Source: Nicotiana tabacum
Taxonomy: Eukaryota; Streptophyta; Magnoliopsida; Solanales; Solanaceae
Assembly (NCBI RefSeq): GCF_000715075.1
Contig: NC_134093.1
Location: forward strand, 98,874,826-98,938,825
Direction of reading: 5' to 3'
Length of the DNA stretch: 64,000 bases
Shown here: positions 1-11,415 of the stretch, in pieces
Numbering within the stretch: position 1 is the first letter of the stretch
Layout of the letters: each line of letters starts with the position of its first letter
Position numbers and translations under genes: made by a program
Notes under the pieces: generated by a model
The model's input: only the letters and a program-made list of their open reading frames with translations
Told to the model about the DNA's origin: nothing
Database searches by the model: none

Positions 1-509
1 TTATAAGCCCAATTAAAGGGTTGAACCTAGAGATAGTAAAACCCGACTTGAGCTTCTTATCAACTATTTTGTTCAATACCCATTTGGACTTGAGAAAGTC
101 AATTTGGGCAAAATTACTCTCTGACCGAGAGGTATTGAGTGGGTACTTGAGTGTTGATAGCTATAATACACCCCGACCAATAAAACAAGCTTTAAAGTTT
201 ACAACCTATTAGGCAAACACCTAGGTGAAGATAATAGCCCTAGGCCTTTTATATCATTTGGAAAACAACAAAAATAATTTCCTAGTTTCATTCTTTGAAT
301 CGCAATCATAGTTTAGTTTAGATTTTTAAACAAAACCAAATATTGCGAAAGTGCAAATTTTGATATACAAACTCACGTGCTAAGATATATACTACTAACA
401 CCCATCCATATAGCTCCCTGCGGAATTTGACCCCGACTCTTGTTGGGTATTACTTTTGCATCGACTGTTTTCATAACCACAAAATGAGGAGTAAAATTAG
501 ATGAGATCA
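1..509 (+). repeat. 5' LTR of Athila-1, 3' portion only
   Basis: This is the last third of the LTR. It matches 14669-15178 with a few substitutions and ends in CA at 509, just before the primer-binding site. The short reading frame at 21-212 lies in it and is not a gene. Confidence 0.9.
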
Positions 510-514
510 ATTTT

Positions 515-532
515 TAGCGCTGTTGCCGGGGA
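515..532 (+). other. Primer-binding site, tRNA-Asp type
   Basis: TAGCGCTGTTGCCGGGGA resembles the complement of the 3' end of plant tRNA-Asp(GTC), which reads TGGCGCCGTTGCCGGGGA. Two C-to-T type changes are present. The second Athila copy carries a better version at 22198-22215. Confidence 0.85.
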
Positions 533-633
533 GCTAAAAAAATGGCGTTAGCTATTTAGTTAGGTGTGTGTTTGGGATATCTTCTTTTCATTCCTAGTTA
601 CTAACGTGTGAGTTTTATAGGTGCAATCATAGC

Positions 634-2122
634 AAACAACGATTTCGGAAACATAGCCGTGGGGGATGTGGATGTCGAGGATGATCAAATGGATAAGGTC
701 CCTCTTGAACCTCAGGCCAATCTATGAGGCCGACCTCCTCAAGATAATGTACCCGCTCTACCCCTACCTCTACCACGAGCGACTCCACACCGGGTGTTGC
801 CGAATGAAGGGTATGCAAGTTCTATAGTCCCTCCCCGTATTAGGGCGGGCAACCTCCAAATAACCAACGTGTCACTTTGCTCGAGCAACGAGGGTTATTT
901 ACCGGTGCACCGGGTCAAAAAACATATAAACATTTGAAGGGGTTCGTAGATACGTGTTGGGGGAGCAAACAAATAAATGTCTCCGAGGATACTTTGAGGC
1001 TAAGGTTTTTTCCCTTCTTTTTATGGGAAAAAGCTTTAGATTGGTTGGAATGTTTGCCAAATCATTCCATTCATAATTGGGATGAACTGGCAGAGAAATT
1101 TATTTCAAAGTACTTCTCTCCCGGGCACATGGCTATTCTTCAGGATGAAATTATAGTATTCAAGCAAGAGCCCAATGAACCACTGCACGAGATATGGAAA
1201 AGGTATAGAACAATGGTGAAAGAGTGCCCCAACAATGATATGAGGAGAGCATGATTCAACAAACTTTCTATCGGGGGATCAATACCACCAATCAATGTGT
1301 AGTGAACCAACTTGCCGGTGAGAACTTCATGACTACGCCCTATGCGTAGGCGTGTGATATTTGGATGAGATGGCGGATACTTCATCGGCATGGAAATCTA
1401 GAGCCAATGTTCCACAAGGTGATCCAAATGTGATTCTTCTTCCTAAAGTGTTACATGGCCATGGGCAAACCATAGCCGAGTTGACAACCACCATTAACCA
1501 ATTGGCAAAGGCTCAACTTCAACAAGTACAAAACTCGAGGCAAGTCAATACTATGGAGGGAGTCAATATGATGGTAAACAAGAGAAGAACAAGAAGTCCA
1601 CAAGTGCAACAAAGAGTGGACAATCTTGTGCAAGATGATAGAGGATTTGATTAAGGTGATTCTTACAATGATCAAGAGGAAGAGGTCCAATATGTGAACA
1701 ACTTTCAAGGGAAAAGAAACAACTTCCAAGGCCCTAGTCAACAACAATGTAGACCTTCAAATAATCAAGGCAATTGGAATTCTAACAATCAAGGTAATTG
1801 GAATAGTGGTAACAATCAAGGCAATTGGAGTGGAAGCGATAACCAAGGTAATTGGCAAAACAATAACAATCAAGGCAATTGGGGAGGCAACAACCAAGGC
1901 TGGTGGAACAACAACCAAGGAAATCTAGGGTCGGGATTTCAAAGGCCCCCGATGAATCAATAATTGAGCAACCCACCTCCTTATCCTTCTCATGGTCCTA
2001 ATTCATACAACAATGAAATGAATCTTATTGAGAACATGTTCAAGCAAATGATGGAGAAGAATGCCGATTCTGATGCCCAACTTGCTTCACATAACATGTC
2101 AATACGAAACTTAGAAGTGTAA
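634..2122 (+). pseudogene. Athila-1 gag, broken
   Basis: Structural capsid/nucleocapsid polyprotein of the retrotransposon. The N-terminal part is readable from about 634 (a stop near 727) and shifts frame near 870. The conserved gag core runs 877-1254 (GLFTGAPG, KGFVDTCWGSKQ, KALDWLECLPNHSIHNWDEL, FSPGHMAIL). A second frameshift near 1250 leads to 1361-1654. After that the frame stays open apart from TAA stops at 1652, 1961 and 2120, each where the second Athila copy or the family has a glutamine codon. The C-terminal half has an NQGNW repeat tract. A sequence resembling a 3' splice site (TTTTATAG) ends at about 620, just upstream of the gag reading frame. Confidence 0.85.
1756..1935 (+). 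repeat. NQGNW tandem repeats in gag
   Basis: About nine degenerate copies of an Asn-Gln-Gly-Asn-Trp unit separated by short Asn/Ser/Gly spacers. The minus-strand Athila copy has the same tract at about 20790-20990. The tract is low-complexity and probably flexible; the shadow frame at 1782-1976 on the minus strand is an artefact of it. Confidence 0.8.
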
Positions 2123-3180
2123 ATGGGTCAAATATCTCAAGATTTAAATTATCATCCTAAGGGGGCACTACCAAGTGATACGGTGGTGAACCCGAAGGGT
2201 GGGAACAATATGGGGCATGCCATGGCTGTTACTACAAGAAGTGGAAGATGTGGGAATGCACCCACCTCAAATCAAAGGCAATTTATAGATGATGAGCAAC
2301 TGGTAGAGGAAGAGGAGATCCCAAACATTGTTGTGCATGCAAATGAGGAAGTGCAGATTGATATTGATGACACGGTGGAAGAGGCTATAGAGGATGTGAA
2401 CCCATCTAGGGATCATATGATTGACATACTGGAACCGGTAGTGCCAAAAGATAAGGCACCATTTCCTAAGACACTTCCTCCCTATCCTCAAAGGCTTGTT
2501 AAGAAAAGCTGCGAGAATCAATTCAAAAAGTTTATAGATATGATGATGATTCTCTCGATAAATATGCCATTAGTTGAAGCCTTAGAGCAAATGCCCGGAT
2601 ATGAAAAATTTATGAAGGACTTGGTGACAAAGAAGTTGTCGATGAATTTTGAAACTATCAAATTCACTCACCAAGTGAGTGCAATTGTGCATTCGATGGC
2701 TCCTAAGTTGGAAGATCCCGATGCGTTCGCAATCCCTTGTACCATTGGAAGTGCCGAGTTTGCAAAGGCTCTTTGTGATCTTAGGGCGAGTATTAATTTG
2801 ATGCCCTATTCCGTTTTCAAGACATTGGGAATTGGGAAACCAAGACCCATATCTATGAGATTACAAATGGCCCATCGTACAATGAAGAGACCGTTGGGGG
2901 TGATTGAGGATGTATTGGTTTGAGTTGACAAGTTCATTCTCCTGGCGAATTTTGTTATTCTTGATTGTGAAGTGGACTATGAGGTCCCGATTATTCTTAG
3001 TAGACCTTTCCTTGCTATGGGGAAGGCTCTTGTTGATGTGAAAGCCGGTGACCTCACTTTATGGGTCGGTGATGAAAAGGTAGTTTGTTGATGTGGAAGC
3101 CTTCCTTGCTATGGGGAAGGCTCTTGTTGATGTGGAAGCCTTCCTTGCAATGGGGAAGGCTCTTGTCTATGAGGCAACCG
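2123..3180 (+). pseudogene. Athila-1 gag C-terminus and aspartic protease, broken
   Basis: Open in one frame from 2123 to 2923: a Glu/Asp-rich linker, a PPYPQRL motif, then the retropepsin-like segment CTIGSAEFAKALCDLRASIN. The catalytic Asp is present, but the Gly expected after Asp-Leu is Arg (DLRAS), which should destroy the active-site turn. The TGA at 2921 replaces what is probably a CGA arginine codon in VLVRVDKF. The frame then continues through LSRPFLAMGKALVDV. It ends in a small local duplication at 3012-3166. Confidence 0.8.
3012..3166 (+). repeat. Local tandem duplication, unit about 41-42 bp
   Basis: The string CCTTGCTATGGGGAAGGCTC and the following TTGTTGATGTG occur three times in succession with one or two changes. 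The expansion lies within the protease-to-RT linker and shifts or stops the frame. It looks like replication slippage after insertion of the element. Confidence 0.75.
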
Positions 3181-3743
3181 AATAGCAATGAAGTGTGTTC
3201 GTTCGTGGACTTGGTGACCGATGTGATTATTGATGATACAAGTGTCACAATTAATGTGGGTGAGATGTTAGAGGCCGTCTTGCTAAATTTTGATGATGAC
3301 AAGATGGATGGCTTCATGGAATGTGTTAATTCTTTGCAAGTAATGGGGTCATACAACTATGCACCCCAGAAGCTTTCCTTGGATCTAGGATCTTGAGAAT
3401 AGGAAAACTCCTCCTACAAAGCCTTCAATTGAAGATCCTCCTATCTTGGAGTTGAAGCCATTGCCTCCATATCTCAGGTATGAATTCTTTGGCCCTTGTT
3501 CTACTTTACCAGTTATTCTTTCCTCTTGTTTGACTAATGTGCAGGTTGACTGTACATTGGCGGTGCCCCATAAGAGGAACAAAGATATTGGGTGGACTTT
3601 GACAGATATTTGGGGAATAAGCCCCGCATTTTGCATGCACAAGATTAACTTGTAGGAAGATTCCAAACCCTCAATTGAACATCAAAGGAGACTCAATGAA
3701 GCCATGCAAGTCGGGGTCAAAAAGGAGATCATAAAGTGGTTAG
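3181..3743 (+). pseudogene. Athila-1 protease-RT linker, broken
   Basis: Readable stretches in two frames (3085-3396 and 3446-3655) correspond to the linker before RT: SLDLGS then TKPSIEDPP, ELKPLPPYLRYEFFGPCSTL and HKINL. Stops interrupt it near 3396 and 3655. Just before the RT frame, about a dozen codons seem to be missing between LDAG (3742) and VQCIPKNGG, judged against my memory of the family. Confidence 0.65.
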
Positions 3744-4862
3744 ATGCCGGTGCAATGTATTCCTAAGAATGGGGGTATAACTGTAGTCACCAATGATAAG
3801 AACGAGTTGATTCCAACAAGAACGGTGACCGGGTGGAGAGTGTGTATGGACTATCGGAAGCTAAACAAAGTCACAAGGAAAAACCATTTCTCACTACCCT
3901 TTCTTGACCAAATGCTTGATAGGTTGGCCGTCCGGGCGTTATATTGCTTCCTAGATGGATATTTGGGCTACAATCAAATCCTTATTGCCCCGGAAGATCA
4001 AGAGAAAACAACTTTCACTTATCCCTATGGCACTTTTGCTTTCAAGCGGATGCCATTTGGCGTGGGTAATGTACCGGCCACTTTTCAACGGTGTATGATG
4101 GCGATATTTACGGATATGGTAGAGGACTACCTTGAAGTCTTCATGGATGACTTTTCGGTAGTCGAGGATTCCTTTGATGATTGCTTGGCAAATTTGGATA
4201 AAGTATTGGCAAGGTGTGAAGAAACAAACTTGGTGTTGAATTGGGAGAAATTCCATTACATGGTCGAGGAGGGCATTGTCCTTGGCCACAAAATTTCAAA
4301 GAAGGGCATTGAAGTCGACAAGGCAAAAATAGAGGTGATTTATAAACTTCCACCTCCAACATCCGTGAAAGGATTGAGAAGTTTCTTGGGTCATGCCGGG
4401 TTCTACTGGTGCTTCATAAAAGATTTTTTCAAAGTGGTGAACCCCTTCTGCAAGCTTTTGGAGAAAGATGCTAAATATCACTTCAATGATGATTGCATGA
4501 GAGCCTTTGAATTGCTCAAGTTCAAGTTGACAGCAACTCCTATCATCACTATTCCCAATTGGAGTATTCCTTTTGAGCTCATGTGTGATGCTAGTGATGT
4601 AGCGGTTGGAGCAGTTGTGGGGAAATGTATCAACAAAAATTTTCATCCGGTCTACTATGCTAGTAAGACCATGAATGATGCCCAAGTCAATTACACCGTT
4701 ACCGAAAAAGAGCTCCTTGCCATTGTGTTTGCTATTGAGAAGTTTCGCACATACTTGATGGGTGTAAAGGTTATTGTTCATATAGATCATGCAGCACTTC
4801 TCTATCTTATGAGCAAGAAAGATTCAAAAGCTCGGTTGATGAGATGGGTGCTATTGTTGTAA
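3744..4862 (+). pseudogene. Athila-1 reverse transcriptase and RNase H, 372-codon open stretch
   Basis: RT copies element RNA to cDNA and RNase H removes the template. The stretch shows MDYRKLNKVTRK, the polymerase region KRMPFGVGNVPATFQRCMM and an intact catalytic box FMDDFS at about 4140. The connection and RNase H follow (ELMCDASDVAVGAVV, TEKELLAIVFAIEKF, HIDHAALLYLMSKKD). The acidic residues of RNase H are visible. The frame ends with a TAA where the family has a glutamine (LLLQEFD). It is the longest open coding stretch of this element, but it has no usable start and is isolated by frameshifts on both sides. Confidence 0.88.
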
Positions 4863-5314
4863 GAGTTTGATTTTGACATCCAAGATCGAAAATGGAGTGA
4901 AAATAAAGTGGCGGACCACTTGTCTCATTTGGAGGAGGAGAGGAGGCCGCATGATGGCCTTGAAATCAATGACTCCTTCTCCGATGAGCAACTCTTGGCT
5001 ATTTCAATGAAGGAGGTGCCATGGTCAATCTAGCAAACTACCTTGTGTGTGGAATCATCCCGGATGAGTTCTCTTTAAATCAAAGAAAGAAGTTCAAACA
5101 GGATTATCAAGATTATTATTGGGATGAGCCTTTCCTCTTCTGAATTTGCACGGATAGGGTAATTAGAAGATGTGTACCGGATGAAGAGCAAAATGTTATT
5201 CTTGAAGGTTGTCACTCTTTGCCTTATGGTGGTCACTATGGCGGAGCAAGAATGGCCGCTAAAGTGCTAAGTTGCGGTTTCTATTAGCCCACTCTCTACA
5301 AAGATGCAAGTGAT
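4863..5314 (+). pseudogene. Athila-1 RNase H-integrase connection, multiply frameshifted
   Basis: Pieces readable in different frames include EFDFDIQDRKWSEN, VADHLSHLEEER and the zinc-binding HHCC N-terminus of integrase (CHSLPYGGHYGGARMAAKVL). A TAG at 5287 replaces the tryptophan of FYWPTLYKD. At least two frameshifts fall between 5025 and 5150. Confidence 0.7.
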
Positions 5315-6296
5315 ATGGTTAAAATATGTGATGAATTCCAACAGGCCTGTGAAATCTCGAAGAAGAATGAAATGCCTCTCACTACCATTTTAGAGATTGA
5401 TATCTTTGATGTGTGGGGTATTTACTTCATGGGTCCCTTTGTAAGTTCTTCTGGAAACACCTACATCTTGGCCGCGGTTGATTATGTGTCTAAATGGTTT
5501 GAGGCCGTTGCTCTACCCAACAATGAAGCGAGAAGTGTGGTGGCATTTTTAAAGAAGAATAGTTTCACAAGATTTGGTACTCTGCAAGCTATCATAATCG
5601 ATGAGGGTCGCATTTTTTGCAACAAGTCTTTTGACACCTTGCTTAGAAAGTATGGTGTCACTCATAAAATTACGACTCCCTATCATCCTCAAGCTAGCAG
5701 TCAAGTGGAAGTCTCCAACCGAGAGATAAAGAGTATCTTGTCAAAAACAGTGAATTTTAACCGGACGGATTGGTCAAAGAAGCTTGATGTTGCACTATGG
5801 GTTATCAGACTGCTTTCAAAACTCCTATCAGGATGTCTCCATACTAGTTGGTGTTTGGGAAAGCTTTTCTTCTTCCGGTGAAACTCGAGCACAAAGCCAT
5901 GTGGGCTTTAAAGAAGTTAAATCTTGATTGGGATGCAACCGCTAACTTGCGGGTTGCACAATTGAATGAATTAGATGAGTTTCGGTACCATGCATATACA
6001 AGTTCGTCCTTGTACAAAGAGAAAATGAAGTACCTTCATAAAAAATACATCCAAAACAAGGAGTTCAAGGTGGGCGATCTTGTTTTGTTGTTCAACTCAC
6101 GATTGAAGATATTTCCCGAAAAGATAAAATCCAAATGGAGTGGTCCCTTTGAAATTGTGGGTGTGACACCTTTTGGTGCATTGGACTTAAAGAACAAAAA
6201 TGATGAAGTATTCTGAGTCAATGGTCACCAGGTGAAGCATTATTTGGGACAAGCTGATGATGGCCACATGGTGGCAGTGATTCATTTGAAGTGATG
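5315..6296 (+). pseudogene. Athila-1 integrase, broken, first catalytic Asp lost
   Basis: Integrase joins cDNA to host DNA. The core is readable in 5315-5800 ([39 protein letters not shown]). The first Asp of the D,D,E triad, expected in GIDFMGPF, is Tyr (TAC). The second Asp and the Glu are kept. A one-base loss near 5806 shifts the frame; 5848-6216 then encodes the C-terminal part ([44 protein letters not shown]). TGA at 6214-6216 probably replaces a CGA codon, and the residual frame runs on to a final stop at about 6292. Confidence 0.85.
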
Positions 6297-6483
6297 GTAA
6301 TCTGCATCGTGCCTCGACGTTAAATCGGGCGCTTCTTGGGAGGCAACCCATGTTTTCTTTTTCTTTTTCTTTTCTTCTTTTGTAGATAGGTGTTATTTTA
6401 TGCTAACTGGATTTGAAGTGTGTTGCAGGAATGAGTGTGCTTTACAAGAACTGTGCTCAGAAAAATTGGCTAAGTGTGGAGAA

Positions 6484-6756
6484 AGTGCGGACCGCACAAT
6501 TTATATGCTACAGCAGAAGGCAACTGTGGCCACACAATTCTTGTGCGGATCGCACAAATTGACATGAAAAATGCAAACTCTCTGAAGTTTATTTTTTAGA
6601 GAAACAGCCAAAGTGCGGCCGCACAACGAAATCTGCGGTGCGCACCAAAATCTGTGGCCGTATAGCTAAAATTGTGAACTGCAGATGATCAAAGGTAATT
6701 GAACTACCAGGTAGCAGAGTGCGGACCGTAGAAATAATTCTGCAGCCGCACTTGAT
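6484..6756. repeat. CpG-palindrome array, spacer copy 1
   Basis: Repeated short imperfect palindromes of the types GTGCGGACCGCAC, TGCGGCCGCAC and TGTGCGGATCGCAC, separated by 15-40 bases of AT-rich sequence. The motif set is the same as in the Athila LTR (11625-11722 and 23189-23584). Confidence 0.8.
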
Positions 6757-7170
6757 CTCTTGTTCCTTAAGTTTGGCCCTTCAGTATACATAGTAATTTT
6801 GGGGCTACTATTCGACTTTTTCCTTCTCTAAGCTCAAATTTGTTGAAAATTGATATTTCTTGCTAAAGTAGTTGTTCTCAAGCCTAACATATGTGATCAC
6901 TCATCTGCATTACTTCAAATCTAGTATGCTCAAATCACTTTTAGGATTCTTCAAATTGTTTTAGTTAAATTTATAATTTGTTAGATAGTTTTAGGTCATT
7001 TGTCAATAGATTTCAAATTTACTACCATGTGGGGGCTAATCTATCTTAGGGCAATTGCTAATTGCTTTATAAGGATTGGGTAACTTGATTTGCATGCATA
7101 ATTGTTAATACCATGTTGAAACTGTGCAAAAACTTGAAAACCCTAGAGGTCTGATCGAGTTGATTTTGAA

Positions 7171-7520
7171 ATCTGCGGCCGCATAAGCAATTGTGCGGTC
7201 CACAGAGTTGAGGTATAGGGTCCTTCGTCAAGTAAGATTTTGCGGCCGCACTTGAAATTGTGCGGACCGCAAAAATTCCACCATGGCCGCAGAAAAGTGT
7301 GTGCGGTCGCAGATCAGGCCAATCTCTGTTATCAGAGAGTTGGCACTTTTAGGAATTCTAGTGTGCGGCCGCAATGAGAAAAGCGCGGACCGCACTTCAA
7401 TTCTGCGGTTGCACTCCAAATTGAGCGGACCGTAGTTCCATCTCTGCGATCGTACTTCCAAATTATGTGGTCCGCACAACCCGGTCTGTGGCCGTACTTG
7501 AAATTGTGCGGACCGCACTT
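7171..7520. repeat. CpG-palindrome array, spacer copy 2
   Basis: About a dozen units in which GCGGCCGCA and GCGGACCGCA forms tend to alternate, often with AATT or CCAAATT between them. Decayed units differ mainly by CG to TG or CA changes, as expected for methylated CpG. Confidence 0.82.
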
Positions 7521-7590
7521 TCCCACCCTGTACTCATGTTCTGCAATATGATATACTGTCTGTGTTCAACTGAATTACAGCTGACTTCTG

Positions 7591-7609
7591 TTGTTGCTTG
7601 TTATAGAAA
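7591..7609 (+). promoter_or_regulatory. Candidate 3' splice site before the env-position ORF
   Basis: TTGTTGCTTGTTATAG followed by AAA and then ATG 7610. The pyrimidine-rich tract and AG fit a plant intron acceptor. It would allow a spliced subgenomic mRNA for the downstream ORF, as proposed for env-bearing Athila elements. Sequence inference only. Confidence 0.45.
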
Positions 7610-9480
7610 ATGGTCAGATCTTAAGGTCATGGTGATACTTCAAAGGGGAGGGGTGAGCCTTCCAGAGGCAGAGGCAAAAGCAATTTATCCCTCGCCCTCC
7701 AAAGGGTAATCAGCAAGAAGGCTACAATAGGCCGAGGACAACAGCCTGAGCCCTCCGAATTTAGTTCATATGCCCTATCTCAGGAAGCATCGGAGGGCGA
7801 CTCAGTGCAAGAGCAGCCTGTTTTTCAATCACAGCAACAACAGCCACATGGAGGGTACCAACTTAGAGACGAACCTTCCTCCTCACAGAGCAGTTCCGAG
7901 GGTTCGGATAGTGCAAGTCAGGCTTCAGAGCCCTCTTCTACACCTGTCCCTGAAGCACCAGCAACTATTGTGGATGATATTTCGGATGATGGTAGAGGAG
8001 GTGATACCACAGTTTCCAGCCTTGAGAGGTCAAAGAAGAAAGAGGTCTGGGAGGACCAGTTTGTGAGTCTCGCTGCCTTCACCAGTTTTCATTAGTGGTG
8101 GCCGGTGAGATCTCTCACTCTTGAGCGACAATTCCAACTCAGAGATCTTGACAAGTACAATCCAAAAGTGTTGAGGCAGTTCCTAGAGAGAGAGGGGTGG
8201 ACGTGGTTGACCTAGTCAGTTGTGGATCCAAAGGAATACTTGGTCCGGGAGTTCTATGCCAATGTGGCACATATCAAGAAAGGGACCAAAGTTACAAAAG
8301 TGAGAAATATGAAGGTGTGGTTCGACCAGATCATATTGAACTCCTACTTGGGGTTTGAGGATGTGGAGCCCGTGCAATACTTGGAGAAGTTGTTGATGGG
8401 TGATGCAGCTCACCCTTGGCTAGCTGAGCTTCTTGCAGCCCCGGGGCCACCACCACCATGGATCACTACAGGGGTTCCTATTCAACGGAACACCCTAAAT
8501 TTTGAGGCGAAGGGATGGCACATCTTCGTATGCAGCAGACTAGACCCATGCCAGAACGAGACAAACTTACCTATTCCACGAGCAATTATAGTCGCCTCTA
8601 TTATGGACGGGTACCCCATCAATGAGGGTGTCGTGATGTCGGCCAACATGTCAGTGGTCGCCAAGCAGGTTGATACTTCCTACCCGTATCCCAACACCAT
8701 CATTGAGTACCTTATGGATGCACAGGTAGAGCCCAGAGATTATGACACGAAGGTTCGGGCAAAGAAGCCCTTCTCTTGGTATTCTCTGATGGATGCACAC
8801 AACCCTAAAAGAAAGGGTCAGCCGACTACTACCGTAGGCCAGTCGGATGAACCTTCGGTGGTAGCTGCAGAGTCTGCAGATGTTCCTTCCACTTCAGCAG
8901 TACCATCTTCTAGTACAGCTGCCATCCCTCCACCTTCAGCCTCAGTACCTCCCTCCTCGGCTTTGAAGCCGGTGCCTATGCCTTCTGCTCCACTATCTGC
9001 GCTGTGAGTCTCCTAGACACTGGCAAGCCTTAACAACTGGATTTAGACAACTACTGCAAAGTTGAATGACATATCTAGTCAGGTTGCAGCACAGTCATCC
9101 TCTCCAGCACCCGAGATTCCTCCCACAATCAAAGAAACATTGAAGAAGATCCTGGACAACCAGAACACTATCATGGCTACTTTGGTACAACATGGTCTGT
9201 GATTGAAGAATTGGGCAAAGAAGTAAAGAAGATGCAGGAGTCACAGGCTTCGAAGAAATTGGTGGATAAGTTCCGGAAACAAGTCACCAAGCTTGCAGCT
9301 GCCGTAGACATTCCATTCGACATGTTGATAGACCCGCACCACCCAGGCCCAGTTCCCACAGATCCCACCATAGCAGCTGGCCAGTCTAAAGAGCCAAACC
9401 TTGCTGCTGACACTGCTGAGGCAGTCCGTCAGATGTTCACCAACCCAGATATTCCTAGACTTGAGGATGATGAGATCTAA
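7610..9480 (+). pseudogene. Env-position ORF of Athila-1 (putative plant transposon protein family), broken
   Basis: A third ORF downstream of integrase, in the place where Athila elements carry an env-like gene. From ATG 7610 one frame runs to about 9190 with stops at 7622 (TAA), 8093 (TAG), 8213 (TAG), 9005 (TGA) and 9014 (TAG). A frameshift near 9195 leads to 9199-9480. N-terminus: Ser/Gln-rich and disordered. Centre (8100-8800): a conserved domain (KEYLVREFYANVAHIKKGTK, GFEDVEPVQYLEKLL, GWHIFVCSRLDPCQNETNLP, KPFSWYSLMDAHNP). I recognise this as the family catalogued as putative plant transposon protein. Then a Pro/Ser-rich linker and a possible coiled coil (IEELGKEVKKMQESQASKK). I see no signal peptide or membrane span, so an envelope role is not supported. 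Confidence 0.75.
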
Positions 9481-11415
9481 TTGAAGACTGAGGTCGGTGC
9501 CACTGTTGGGGACACAGAGATGGCCACAGAGCCATAGGGATTTTTCTTCACTCTCACCCTTCTTATACTCTTATTTTGTTAAGCATTGGGGACACTGCTT
9601 ATTTTTATTCAGGGGGTCGAGTTTCTTTGACATTTTGATGATTCTAATGATGTATTTTGATAACTATGAGACAAATTGGCCTGTAATTAACTTAGTACTA
9701 TTTTCTCCTTACTTCTCGTTATGTATATATTCTCTGCTATCCCTCTTTATGTATATTCATTTAGCTTTCAATAGCTTTTTGTTTTATTATCTTCTTTATC
9801 TTTATGTTTGCCTTCTTTTTGACTTGGTAGTTTCTTTTTTATTTGCTTTTTGAAGTAGTAGCTTCTTTTTGCTTTAATAGTTTCTTTTTATGTTTTGGTG
9901 GATAATAAGCCTTTATTTTTCTTAATGCCATGGTTCTTTCCAAAGGTGGGTTTTTATGTGAACCGGGTGACTCTTCCCAATGATGGATGGCGTGACAACC
10001 TTCTTAAGGGATTGAGTCCGTTGTTGGTAGTTAGGTAATAATAGTAATAATAATGAATAAAAAGACCTAATTGAGTCATGCTGGAAGAGTCAAACATGCT
10101 TCACTTGGTACCAACACACTTAACTACTTGCTTATGGTTAAAAATAAGTTTTTTAGAAAGAAATAGCTCTAGTTAGTGACCTCTTTTAACTCTTGTGTTG
10201 ACTTAGGCAATCATCAAGTGGTTTAGTCGAACCATAGTGATTCTCAATCTTTAATATGGTCATTGTGGGCCCTCGACACTATCATCTTTAATAATCCAGC
10301 TGCGTGAGAGGTGAGATATTTTCGTTGCAAGTCCAAGTACCCGTGAAAATGGTCTAGAACTTGCCCCGAATGTGTTTCTAGGCGAAATTTTAAATTTTGC
10401 TTGACTTGAGAAGTGATTGTAGGCTCTCCTTGACCCGCTTGAAATTTTCTATTGCCCACTAATGTTGTTATCCCTAGTCAACCCATTTGAGCCTAATTTC
10501 TCATTTGACAACTATGTTACAAGCCTTTACCCATTTTGTCGTGACCATCTCTTCGCACCCGAGCTTTCCTTAACACTATTGTGAAACAATTGGCTAAAAA
10601 CGTAAGTTTGGGGGTGAGACGAGGAGTTTATCAAGGCACAGAAGAGAAAAGAAATTAGGAAAAATAAAGTCAAGAAAAAGAAGGAACAAAAAGAAAAATG
10701 CAAAAAGAAAGTGAATAAGTTGAAAAGTTGAAGAGACTCAAAGAAAAGTAATGATGCGAAGCATGGAAAAAGCAAAGAAGGACAAAAAAATGAATATCAT
10801 GACCAAGAAAGAGTGATATTAAGTCTCTCTAGTTCCCCTAAGGAAAATAAAATGCCTCAAAGAGTTGGAAAAAGCATGAGCCGATAAAAGAAAATGGATG
10901 CTTAAGGAAAGGTGAACCCGTTCTATCATAGCTTATCCAACCTTAGTCCAAAAGCCTTCATTGCATCCCGAAAAAACCCTACGTGATTTCAAGTCGAGTA
11001 AACTTATATTAGTGGTGATTTACATGAGGGGCAAGCCTATGGTACTTAAAGTGGTACTTGCGACATTCTTTTGAGAGAGATGAATGAACCTTACACAAAT
11101 CTTTGAATTGAGTGCCATATTCTTAAGTGAGATAGGCAAACGGAGACGAGAGGAGGAGGAGTTTGAGATCCACAATGACCTATATGAAAGAGTGAGTTTC
11201 CTTGATGAATAAAGTCAACCCTTGATGCTCAAGTGTCACATTAGAACGATTCATGCTTAAAAGTTTAACTTGCTGCCTTGTTGATAATTCATAAGTGTCG
11301 TATGTAATTGTTGGTCCCAATTGATGTGTGATTGATTCACCTTTGATTAGCGGGAATGGCTCTTAACTTGTGGAGGATAGAACTACTTTATTTGCTTGAG
11401 GACAAGCAAAAGCTT
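9481..11415 (+). other. Athila-1 3' non-coding region
   Basis: No credible gene. It contains the phrase AAGCATTGGGGACACTGCTT near 9580-9599 and long T-rich runs at 9600-9900; the 118-residue frame at 9497-9853 reflects that composition and not a membrane protein. Purine-rich stretches follow at 10620-10800. A polypurine-like box lies at 10604-10618. The minus-strand frame at 10527-10775 is an artefact of the purine run. Confidence 0.7.
10604..10618 (+). other. Second polypurine-like box inside Athila-1
   Basis: AAGTTTGGGGGTGAG closely copies the LTR-proximal tract AAGTTTGGGGGAG at 11416-11428, but lies about 800 bp inside the element. It could act as an additional plus-strand primer or be a relic of an older LTR boundary. 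Confidence 0.5.

Larger units (their letters stand above)
6297..7609 (+). other. Athila-1 pol-to-env spacer with two CpG-palindrome arrays
   Basis: Non-coding stretch. It begins with the Athila-type motif CTTGGGAGGCAACCCATG near 6336-6353, then a T-rich run. Two arrays of alternating TGCGGCCGCA-like and TGCGGACCGCA-like palindromes lie at 6484-6756 and 7171-7520. It ends in a pyrimidine-rich string and TTATAG at 7601-7606, directly before ATG 7610. The minus-strand frames over 7228-7526 are artefacts of the array. Confidence 0.75.

Noticed and set aside
9497..9853. 118-codon hydrophobic ORF that could be a membrane envelope segment
   Set aside because: The hydrophobicity comes from a T-rich non-coding run after the env-position ORF; no charge pattern, start context or conservation visible.
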